Of a stretch of 40,631 bases of DNA, positions 26,030 to 32,838 are shown piece by piece (the stretch's first letter is position 1; each line of letters starts with the position of its first letter). The DNA is taken from the NCBI RefSeq assembly GCF_002252475.1, contig NZ_NNRK01000032.1:1-40631 (forward strand). Reading direction: 5' to 3'. Source of the DNA: Brucella rhizosphaerae (GTDB lineage: Bacteria > Pseudomonadota > Alphaproteobacteria > Rhizobiales > Rhizobiaceae). The position numbers and the translations under genes are program-made. The notes under the pieces were generated by a model. That model saw only the letters and a list, made by a program, of their open reading frames with translations. It had not been told where the DNA came from and did not search any database.

Positions 26030-26671
26030 TCAGTTTTTTGCCGACGCAGCCATTGCCTGCAAGATGACAACCGCCGACGCAGCACCCGGATCCATATGGC
26101 CAAGCGACCGTTCGCGAAGACGCGCAGCGCGTCCCCTGGTTGCAATCATCGAGCGCGTGGTGTTGGCACCAGCAATGGCCGCGGCAACAACCTTTTCCCA
26201 GAATTCGGCAGAGCTTTTGTTCTCTTCAACAGCCAGTTGGGCGGCTTCAGCCGCAGGCAGCCATGCGTCAAGCATGGTCTTGTCGCCACGCTGTCCATGA
26301 CCACGCTCACGAATGCCGATACCGATAGCCTCAATAATGGACGCACAAGTGGCAAGGTCGAGATCATTATGACCAACCGTCGCCTGCGCGGCGCGGCGAA
26401 AGCCCGTGGCATAAAGCGGACCCGTCGAAGCGCCGACAGCATTGATGAAAGCCGTTGCTGCCGTGTTGAGAACCGTCGAAATATCAACCTCATCAAGGTC
26501 AAGCTTGGATAGCTCGCTCCGTACGGCCTGAAAACCCAATGCCATGGTCGTTCCATGATCGCCGTCGCCAATCGCGCCATCGAGTTCGGACAGCCGATCA
26601 CGATCCACCTCTATCGCCGCAGAAACGGTATCAAACATGTGGGCTAGACGACGAGCCGCAGTTTCGGACAT
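26030..26671 (-). CDS. dhaL: DhaL-type kinase subunit 1 (ATP/ADP-binding)
   Basis: The 213-residue all-helical DhaL domain has the nucleotide/Mg site in full: LDGAIGDGDHGTTMALGF (Asp residues and His of the GDGDHG motif). It also has GASTGPLYATGFR, GHGQRGDKTMLDAWLPA and the late RAARLRERSLGHMDPGA. DhaL provides the nucleotide for DhaK-bound dihydroxyacetone or erythrulose. ATG 26671 has GAGGAG seven bases upstream; the longer frame starts inside that site. Upstream, on the same strand, is the SorC-DhaK fusion, its natural partner. No DhaM phosphocarrier is present, so the pair is probably ATP-dependent. Confidence 0.92.
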   Translation of the reverse strand: MSETAARRLAHMFDTVSAAIEVDRDRLSELDGAIGDGDHGTTMALGFQAVRSELSKLDLDEVDISTVLNTAATAFINAVGASTGPLYATGFRRAAQATVGHNDLDLATCASIIEAIGIGIRERGHGQRGDKTMLDAWLPAAEAAQLAVEENKSSAEFWEKVVAAAIAGANTTRSMIATRGRAARLRERSLGHMDPGAASAVVILQAMAASAKN

Positions 26672-26777
26672 GGGTTTTCTCCTCAAACCTTACAGAGGCA
26701 ACGCGTATCGCTCATCATAAGGCCTATGCTAATTTACTTTCAGACAGAACAGAACGGCGCAACTTGACGCCAGCAAG

Positions 26778-28865
26778 TCAGCCAATCTTCAGGCTCGCCG
26801 TTTCGCATGGATGCAGCAAGAGATCCGTCAGATCCTGATCAAGATGCATGACGGATATCGACGCTCCAACCATATCCAGAGACGTGCAATAATGCCCGAT
26901 CCAATTGGCCTCAATGTGAATATTCTTCGCTTCAAGCCGCTGCGCCACACGTCGATAAAGAACATAGAGTTCCATGAGCGGCGTCGCCCCAAACGAATTG
27001 ACCAGAACCGCGACACGATCACCGGAAACTGCCTTCATTTCATTGAAAATTCTGTCCATGATGCTGTCAACGATTTCATCGGCCTGCCGAATACGATCGC
27101 GCGACACTCCCGGCTCGCCATGAATGCCGACGCCGATTTCCATATCTTCCGGACCAATCTCGAAATTGTGTCGTCCGGTTTGCGGCAATGAGCCAGGTTC
27201 CAGCGCCACACCGATGGTGTAAGTGCGCGCATTGGCCTTGCGTGCCGCAAGCTCACAGGCTTCGAGAGACATACCCTTGTCGCAAGCAGCGCCTGCCACC
27301 TTGAAGACGAAGAAGTTACCCGCCACGCCACGCCGACCGTCCTTGTCGTCTATCGGCGACGACGCAATATCGTCGGTGGTCAGAACGGTTCTGATCCTGA
27401 CGCCTTTTTCTTCGGCCATTTCAGCGGCCATCTCGAAATTCATGACGTCGCCTGCATAATTTCCATAGACGAAGAGCACGCCCTCGCCATTGGATGCAGC
27501 AAGCGCACATTGGACAATCGGATCGGGCGGAGGAGACGAAAAGACGTTTCCAACGGCAACCGCATCTGCCAGTCCCTTACCAACATAGCCAAGGAAACAT
27601 GGCTCATGCCCCGCCCCGCCACCAATCACCAACCCGACCTTACCGGGGCGCGGACCATCCCGCGCGACCAGCGCACGCTTGGAGCCGCCAATGGGTTGCA
27701 GGAATTTGCCATGCGCACGGACAACGCCGTCGAGCATTTCCTCCACCACCTCATTGGGATTGTTGAGAAGTTTCTTCACACGCACACGAAAAGCAGCAGG
27801 CATCTGATTGGCTTTCGGGCGCTGCGAAAGACGTGCATCAAGGTCTATAACACCATCCGCACGCAAAATACCGAGCCCGGTTGCAGCGTCTGTTACAAGC
27901 ACATTGATGAAGCCTCCACGGAGCGCCGCAAGAAGTGCGGGCACCTTGTCAAAGCCACCTGCAACCGCAACACGCGTATGGATCTGCTGCAACTTTTCAA
28001 GCGATATTCCAATAGTTCGCTCATCGAGCGGTCCGGCAACAGGCCGCCCACGCTCATCAATAAAACGGCCTGCAACAACACCAACCGCACCGGCGGCCAG
28101 ATACTGCTGCAAAGAGACGGATTCAAAAAAGCCACTGGTATGGATGGTAGAATTGGAGCGAAGCGATGAAACACCAAACAGAATGCGATTGGCATTCTCA
28201 AGCGTCGCGAATTGCTCCTGAAGCAATGGTTCGTCGAGCAGCACGTCCCGTGTCTGCTGCGAACGAACCATCGCAGGTGCCATGATATTGACGCAGCGTC
28301 CAGAAACCGCTTCCGCCAGCACTGCAGCACATCGCTCCGGTGTATAAGGAAAAGAAGCAGTCGTCCCGCCTGTAGCCTGCACGACGGTCATATCCTGCAA
28401 TGCGCGGATTGCGGTCTGCTCGCCGACTGAAAGTACGGTCCGGCCCCAGGCGACTGCAAGTGTGTCACCTGATTTGAGTATCTTGTTCAGCGCATGCGCA
28501 CCTGCGACACCAAGCCGGTCAATCAACGGGCGTGCATTATCATCATGGGGGATAATAAGACAGTCGGCCAGGTTGAAATGACGCTTTAATTCCTGAGCGA
28601 CAGACAGCGATTCAAGCCGACCGCCCTCAATGGAAATATTGACGATACCCTTTTCACGCGCTTCGGCCAGATAGCTGTTCACGGTTGCGCGTGAGATGCC
28701 CATGACATCGGCGATCTCGCTTTGCGTGAGCCCGTCTTCATAATAGAGCCAACAGGCCCAGATATAAGGATCATCGCCATAACGCATCGGAATCGCAAAC
28801 GAATTCTCGCCGGTGCTGGCCTTAGACTTGCCGAGCTTACGCGATGTGTTGGGCTTAAGCGTCAT
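26778..28865 (-). CDS. SorC-type regulator fused to a DhaK (dihydroxyacetone kinase) domain
   Basis: 695 residues with two complete modules. Residues 44-68 form a helix-turn-helix (GLTQSEIADVMGISRATVNS). Residues ~85-345 are a SorC sugar-phosphate sensor (LAVAWGRTVLSVGEQ, RVAVAGGFDKVPALLAAL). Residues ~362-695 are a full DhaK domain. The DhaK active-site residues are all kept: His420 in GAGHEP, Asp473 in AGDVMNFE and His582 in GVGIHGEPG, which in E. coli DhaK forms the covalent bond to the ketone. The reading frame is continuous with no stop or frameshift. The start ATG 28865 has only a weak site; an in-frame ATG at 28787 would still keep the helix-turn-helix. It probably works with the downstream DhaL and may couple catalysis or ketone binding to DNA binding. 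Confidence 0.93.
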   Translation of the reverse strand: MTLKPNTSRKLGKSKASTGENSFAIPMRYGDDPYIWACWLYYEDGLTQSEIADVMGISRATVNSYLAEAREKGIVNISIEGGRLESLSVAQELKRHFNLADCLIIPHDDNARPLIDRLGVAGAHALNKILKSGDTLAVAWGRTVLSVGEQTAIRALQDMTVVQATGGTTASFPYTPERCAAVLAEAVSGRCVNIMAPAMVRSQQTRDVLLDEPLLQEQFATLENANRILFGVSSLRSNSTIHTSGFFESVSLQQYLAAGAVGVVAGRFIDERGRPVAGPLDERTIGISLEKLQQIHTRVAVAGGFDKVPALLAALRGGFINVLVTDAATGLGILRADGVIDLDARLSQRPKANQMPAAFRVRVKKLLNNPNEVVEEMLDGVVRAHGKFLQPIGGSKRALVARDGPRPGKVGLVIGGGAGHEPCFLGYVGKGLADAVAVGNVFSSPPPDPIVQCALAASNGEGVLFVYGNYAGDVMNFEMAAEMAEEKGVRIRTVLTTDDIASSPIDDKDGRRGVAGNFFVFKVAGAACDKGMSLEACELAARKANARTYTIGVALEPGSLPQTGRHNFEIGPEDMEIGVGIHGEPGVSRDRIRQADEIVDSIMDRIFNEMKAVSGDRVAVLVNSFGATPLMELYVLYRRVAQRLEAKNIHIEANWIGHYCTSLDMVGASISVMHLDQDLTDLLLHPCETASLKIG

Positions 28866-28921
28866 GCGATTTTCTGTTGCCTCTGTTCACTCGCAAACAT
28901 GAAAGCTGTCGACCGCAATTG

Positions 28922-28944
28922 CAACATGACGAAACGAATTTGAC
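28922..28944. promoter_or_regulatory. Motif CAACAT...GAATTTGAC upstream of the SorC-DhaK gene
   Basis: In the 139-base gap (28866-29004) before the fusion gene, CAACAT (28922-28927) is followed by GAATTTGAC (28936-28944). The same two words, more closely spaced, occur at 30971-30987 upstream of the second dhaK unit. A shared operator, possibly of the SorC-DhaK protein itself, is a tentative inference. Confidence 0.3.
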
Positions 28945-29004
28945 GCCTGAACGTGTTGGCCCACACAGTTTTCAGACGCCAATGTCAGAATCACGCTGAA
29001 GCGT

Positions 29005-29646
29005 TTACTGCAAACGCGTCTTTGCCTGCACTGAAAGATCGGTCAGAATCAACGCGCAGGACGTTGCACCTGCATCAAGAACGCCTAACGAGCGCTCGCC
29101 AAGGCGACTCGCACGGCCAATTTTTGCAACAAGATTGAGAGTTGAGTCACGACCGGCTTCCGCAGCGGCAGAAAGCGCATCCAGACTTTCTGCGAAGGAC
29201 TGCCCCTTGGCATTGGCTTCATCAAAAGCAGCGACCGCCGGGATCAGTGTGTCGAGCAGAGTCTTGTCGCCAAGTTTCGCCGCACCGATCGACTGGATAC
29301 CTTCAAGACCTGCATGAAGCATCGCGCTAAAACTGGCTGCGTCAATATTCTCAACGCCTTCCAGCTTCTCTGCAAACTCATTGAACATCACACCATAAAG
29401 CGGACCCATCGAGCCGCCGATCTCAGTCAGCAGAACCGTCCCAAGGGTCTCGAGGCCTTGTGCAAGCGTAACGTCCTTGCCCTTCAGACGCTCCGCTGCA
29501 ATGCCAAAGCCCTTGGCCATGTTCACGCCATGGTCGCCGTCGCCGATCTTGCCGTCGATCTCGCTCAAATAGGCCTTGTTCTCGATGATACGCTCTGCAA
29601 GCGAAAGAACGATCTCACCCGATCCAGCGTTCCTGAAAGTCTGCAT
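29005..29646 (-). CDS. dhaL: DhaL-type kinase subunit 2
   Basis: 213 residues from the chosen start. The nucleotide site is EIDGKIGDGDHGVNMAKGF, followed by GGSMGPLYGVMFNEF, GDKTLLDTLIPA and RASRLGERSLGVLDAGA, all typical of DhaL. ATG 29646 has AAAGAGA upstream and begins 14 bases after the dhaK stop; the longer frame would overlap dhaK. It forms the second DhaK/DhaL pair of the region with the gene at 29661. It differs clearly in sequence from DhaL 1, so this is not a recent duplication, and the two pairs may act on different ketoses. Confidence 0.92.
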   Translation of the reverse strand: MQTFRNAGSGEIVLSLAERIIENKAYLSEIDGKIGDGDHGVNMAKGFGIAAERLKGKDVTLAQGLETLGTVLLTEIGGSMGPLYGVMFNEFAEKLEGVENIDAASFSAMLHAGLEGIQSIGAAKLGDKTLLDTLIPAVAAFDEANAKGQSFAESLDALSAAAEAGRDSTLNLVAKIGRASRLGERSLGVLDAGATSCALILTDLSVQAKTRLQ

Positions 29647-29660
29647 GATACGTCTCTTTC

Positions 29661-30656
29661 TTACAAAACTGTCGTGCAACGAGCTTCGACATCGAGCAAT
29701 GCCTTGAGCTCATCATCAAGCGCCATGACAGTCAGCGTTGCTCCAACCATTTCGAGCGAGGTAAAGTAATTGCCGACATAGGTGCGATAGATTTTAAGAC
29801 CACGCGCAGTGATTTCCTGCTCAATCGTGTCGTGGAGGATATAAAGCTCGTTAAGCGGCGTTGCACCAAGACCGGAAACCAGAACCGCCACTTCAGTGCC
29901 GTCTGGAAGATTATGATCATCAAGAACGATCTTGGTCATATCCCTGGCAACTTCGTCCGCGCGCTTCAACGGCTCAACGCGAACGCCCGGTTCACCATGG
30001 TGGCCAATACCAACTTCCATCGTGCCCGGTTCAATGGTGAAATTTGGATGCCCCACCGAAGGCAAGGTACATGGGCCAAGACCAACGCCTATGGAACGGC
30101 AATTATCGATGGCCCTTTGTGCCGTTGCCTGCACTTCCAGCAGGCTCGCGCCCGATGCAGCTTTTGCACCGCCAACCTTCCACATGAAGATTTCGCCAGC
30201 AACGCCGCGGCGTTTTTCGCGTTCTTCAATAGGAGCCGAGCAGACATCGTCATTAGCGACGACGGTCAACACTTCAATTCCGACCTTGGCGGCTAGCTTC
30301 ACCGCCATTTTTACATTCATGTTGTCGCCGGCATAATTGCCATAGAGGCAGACAACGCCCTTGCCCCCATTTGCTTCACGCGCAGCATCGTAGAAACTCT
30401 TGGCTGTCGGCGAGGAGAAAAGTTCGCCCACTGCGACCGCGTCGAGCAGGTTCTTGCCTGTATAGCCGATGAATGCAGGCTCATGACCCGAACCACCGCC
30501 AGTAATAACGCCGACTTTCCCTTCGACAGGTGCGTCTTTCGCTACAATTACGCGAGGGTTTTCGGCCGACAACCGCACGAGATCATTATGAGCTTTGACG
30601 AAACCCTTGACGGTGTCTTCGACCACTTCATCTGGATTATTAATAAATCTTTGCAT
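29661..30656 (-). CDS. dhaK: Stand-alone DhaK kinase subunit
   Basis: The 331-residue DhaK protein has the usual length (E. coli DhaK is about 356). Active-site residues are present: His58 in GGGSGHEP, Asp111 in NYAGDNMNV and His220 in GIGHHGEPG, the residue expected to bind the substrate carbonyl. The family phosphorylates dihydroxyacetone; close relatives act on D- or L-erythrulose. It is followed by its DhaL partner. Upstream lie a dehydrogenase remnant and clustered inverted repeats that probably mark the promoter. ATG 30656 has only a short AGGTG upstream. Confidence 0.93.
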   Translation of the reverse strand: MQRFINNPDEVVEDTVKGFVKAHNDLVRLSAENPRVIVAKDAPVEGKVGVITGGGSGHEPAFIGYTGKNLLDAVAVGELFSSPTAKSFYDAAREANGGKGVVCLYGNYAGDNMNVKMAVKLAAKVGIEVLTVVANDDVCSAPIEEREKRRGVAGEIFMWKVGGAKAASGASLLEVQATAQRAIDNCRSIGVGLGPCTLPSVGHPNFTIEPGTMEVGIGHHGEPGVRVEPLKRADEVARDMTKIVLDDHNLPDGTEVAVLVSGLGATPLNELYILHDTIEQEITARGLKIYRTYVGNYFTSLEMVGATLTVMALDDELKALLDVEARCTTVL

Positions 30657-30748
30657 TTTGCACCTATCGAAGGCGAGAGATGAGTTCCCGCTTTATCATT
30701 GTAAAGCCGCGTTTTGGGCTCCGGCCAATCGTCAGATTGTCAGTTTTG

Positions 30749-30919
30749 CTATAGAATACCGTTGCTTTCATCGATCAGAAGGTCGGCACCATTTTTCATG
30801 GTCGCACCGCGTGACGCCAGAAAGACTCCAGCGGCGGCGACATCGTACTGACCGTGATAGCGTATTTGCCCCAATGGGCGGGCCATGTCGTAGACATGTT
30901 CTTTAAAAGCGTCTGCACG
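30749..30919 (-). pseudogene. C-terminal remnant of a short-chain dehydrogenase (SDR)
   Basis: Reading the minus strand, 56 codons are open up to a TAG at 30749. They spell DMARPLGQIRYHGQYDVAAA followed by GVFLASRGATMKNGADLLID, which is the C-terminal end of a classical SDR (the 'rpgr-peDVA-vFLAS' region). The catalytic Ser-Tyr-Lys part and the NAD site are missing. An in-frame TGA (30922-30920) stands just upstream. A strong AAGGAGG (30930-30924) precedes the fragment, as if the original ribosome-binding site and start were joined to the tail by an internal deletion. It lies between the putative promoter and dhaK, so the gene once headed that operon. Confidence 0.65.
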
Positions 30920-30969
30920 TCATCCTCCTTGACCACGCAAGACGAAAATCACCAATTGCCCTACATAAG

Positions 30970-31018
30970 TCAACATATGAATTTGACATTTGTTGATTAA
31001 TAAACGTCATTTGTCAAA
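30970..31018. promoter_or_regulatory. Clustered inverted repeats upstream of the SDR remnant/dhaK unit
   Basis: Two dyads overlap here: TCAACA (30970-30975) with TGTTGA (30991-30996), and TTTGACA (30982-30988) with TGTCAAA (31012-31018). The first extends imperfectly to nine bases per arm. The block is A/T-rich and fits an operator-promoter for the minus-strand unit. It shares CAACAT and GAATTTGAC with the region before the SorC-DhaK gene. Confidence 0.45.
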
Positions 31019-31247
31019 ATTGAGTTGAAAGAGACAGCAATGCGGCTTCAGCGCAGCATCGGATTTTCCCGAGTAACACAGATAAGCTTTTTAAATTTAA
31101 GGATATTCCACGAAGCTTCGCACCGTCTCAGGCTCGTCGCAGAAACGGAAAAACTGACGACTAAATAGTCTGAATAATGCTTCAGCAGCTCTCCATCGTC
31201 TGACTTCGCAAAAAAATGGAGGTTCCAGTGGATTGGATTTGACGTTT
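31019..31247. other. Non-coding stretch, nothing identifiable
   Basis: Between the inverted-repeat block and the second repeat copy I find no recognisable gene. A 42-codon plus-strand frame from ATG 31040 and a roughly 60-codon minus-strand frame without a start exist, but neither matches a family I know. Given the dehydrogenase remnant next door, decayed coding DNA is possible. Confidence 0.4.
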
Positions 31248-31289
31248 AAATCCCGACCGGAGTGAACCGAGGATCGATAAGAATATGCT
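31248..31289. repeat. Dispersed palindromic repeat, copy 2 (inverted, one arm lost)
   Basis: The minus strand of 31253-31289 matches 34 of 37 bases of the copy at 3941-3977. The closing arm of the palindrome is not kept here (GGGATTT in place of GGATTATGCT), so this copy cannot form the same long stem. It lies 54 bases from the ROK-gene stop codon, again next to a gene end. Confidence 0.6.
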
Positions 31290-31342
31290 TGAAGCAGAAG
31301 AAACTAGTGTGCCGATCTGATTCTATCAGGTCAAAACGCGCT

Positions 31343-32566
31343 CTAAAGGCTGGTTTCGAGTTTAGGAGTCATGACCTCAAACATAGGCAGCGAAGCCGCG
31401 CCAAGCGCAGCCGTAAACTGACCCGTCTGCCCCTTCAGCACCCGCGGAATCGTGCGTAAACTTCTGTTTGCCACCGAAATCGGCAGCTCGCCCATATGTG
31501 CGATCAGCGCATCAATGACCGTATCTGGCAACATTCCGCCCAGAACAACAGTCTCCGGATCGAGAATGTTTTCTATAATCGCAATCATCTGCGCGAGGTG
31601 CTTTGCAGCATCCGACACCCAATCCAGAATGACTGGATTTTTATCGCGCAGCAGTTCTTCCACCTTTTCGAGGCTGGCATCGACAATCCCGGCATTCATC
31701 AGTTGCTGTTTCAACACATGTACTGACGAATAGGTTTCCAGACAGCCATGCTGACCACAGGAGCAGAGGCGACCTCCCGGAACAATTGAGATATGTCCGA
31801 TTTCGCCTGCATTGCCGAAAGCGCCGCGAAACGGCGCTCCATCCTGGATCATCCCCAACCCGATACCAGCACCGAAATAAATCATCGCAAAATTTGAGAT
31901 AGCGCGCCCGGCACCAAACAATCGCTCGCCAACCGCCGCAGCATTCGCATCATTTTCGACGATAACAGGTTCGCCAAACGCCGCACTTAGAACCGACTCA
32001 GCATCAATACCAGCCCATCCCGGCAAAGTCGTCGGGCCTACGGACGTCATGCCTTCGATACCAAACGGTCCGGGCATCACGACACCGATCCCAAGAAGGC
32101 GTGCATCATATTCGGACTTGATCTTGTCGATCTCGGTCCGGAGCTGGTTGCAAAGCGCCTCTGGCCGCGTATCGCTTACCAGATGCACTCGCTGCCTGCG
32201 TGGAACGCCAGAGAGATCAAGAACCGTCGTCACCATATGGGTCGAACCCATTTCGATTCCTATTGTCATCGCCCCTGATGGATTGACCGCGAACTGGATC
32301 GGTGGCTGACCGCGCCCCGTCTTCAATCTGCCGAGCTGCATCAAAAGATTTTCTGCGACGAGCTCGTCGACAATATTTGCAATGGCCTGAGCCGTCAGAT
32401 GCGTCAGGCGAGCAATATGCATGCGTCCCACTGGGCCGTGACGCCGCACAACGTCCAACACCACACGTCGGTTATGGTCCCGAATTCGTTCAGGATTTTT
32501 ACCCAAAGTGATCGGCTGTGTGTCCGGATGCGCCATAGGTGGTGAGTTCGCCGCCTTCGATTTCAT
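31343..32566 (-). CDS. ROK-family transcriptional regulator (NagC/Mlc-like)
   Basis: 407 residues from the chosen start. The N-terminal winged helix-turn-helix lies at about residues 30-80 (HGPVGRMHIARLTHLTAQAI). The ROK domain follows with ATP-like motif GIEMGSTH, EPVIVENDANAAAVGE, and the zinc-binding LCSCGQHGCLE. This layout is that of repressors such as NagC, Mlc and XylR, which sense sugars or sugar phosphates. ATG 32566 follows GGGAGAGG; the longer frame would need a TTG. It faces the sugar-binding protein operon across a 272-base intergenic region with an A/T-rich dyad, and is its likely regulator. NagC relatives fit an amino-sugar inducer. Confidence 0.9.
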   Translation of the reverse strand: MKSKAANSPPMAHPDTQPITLGKNPERIRDHNRRVVLDVVRRHGPVGRMHIARLTHLTAQAIANIVDELVAENLLMQLGRLKTGRGQPPIQFAVNPSGAMTIGIEMGSTHMVTTVLDLSGVPRRQRVHLVSDTRPEALCNQLRTEIDKIKSEYDARLLGIGVVMPGPFGIEGMTSVGPTTLPGWAGIDAESVLSAAFGEPVIVENDANAAAVGERLFGAGRAISNFAMIYFGAGIGLGMIQDGAPFRGAFGNAGEIGHISIVPGGRLCSCGQHGCLETYSSVHVLKQQLMNAGIVDASLEKVEELLRDKNPVILDWVSDAAKHLAQMIAIIENILDPETVVLGGMLPDTVIDALIAHMGELPISVANRSLRTIPRVLKGQTGQFTAALGAASLPMFEVMTPKLETSL

Positions 32567-32624
32567 GCCCTCTCCCAAATGCCTCAAATTAGATAGCGCA
32601 CGAGACTTTTAACAGCAATATATT

Positions 32625-32640
32625 AATTCAACTAAATTAT
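32625..32640. promoter_or_regulatory. A/T-rich dyad TAATT-N6-AATTA, candidate ROK operator
   Basis: Arms at 32625-32629 and 32636-32640 lie between the divergent ROK and transport genes, 59 bases from the ROK start. NagC/Mlc-type repressors are known to prefer A/T-rich dyads with a central spacer, so this is a plausible binding site. The arms are short and such sequences can arise by chance in an A/T-rich promoter. Confidence 0.35.
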
Positions 32641-32741
32641 CTTATTGACAAATGAACCGCAAAATAGAAGCCTAATGAAGGGGCAATAATTGTCCTGTCG
32701 GCATTCAAACGGCATTTGGCCAAGCTTGCTGACGGTGAGGA

Positions 32742-32791
32742 TGCTGCACGAAAAATGCAGCAATGGTGGAACCGGCAGGTCATTGACCTGC
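32742..32791. promoter_or_regulatory. Hairpin plus 17-bp perfect palindrome before the binding-protein gene
   Basis: TGCTGCA (32742-32748) pairs with TGCAGCA (32756-32762) around seven bases. Just downstream, GCAGGTCA-T-TGACCTGC (32775-32791) is a perfect 17-base palindrome ending 47 bases before the start codon at 32839. Either an operator or a structured leader is possible; neither is followed by a T run. Confidence 0.5.
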
Positions 32792-32838
32792 ACATACCTT
32801 GCTCGGGCACCAGAGGGGCTGAGCAAAGGGGAGGTCTA

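Noticed and set aside
26030..30656. PTS-dependent dihydroxyacetone kinase system
   Set aside because: No DhaM, HPr-like or EI-like gene is present in the window; ATP dependence is more likely.
31040..31168. 42-codon plus-strand frame with a weak AAAGAGA upstream
   Set aside because: No similarity I recognise, low complexity, and it lies in a region that appears to be decayed DNA.
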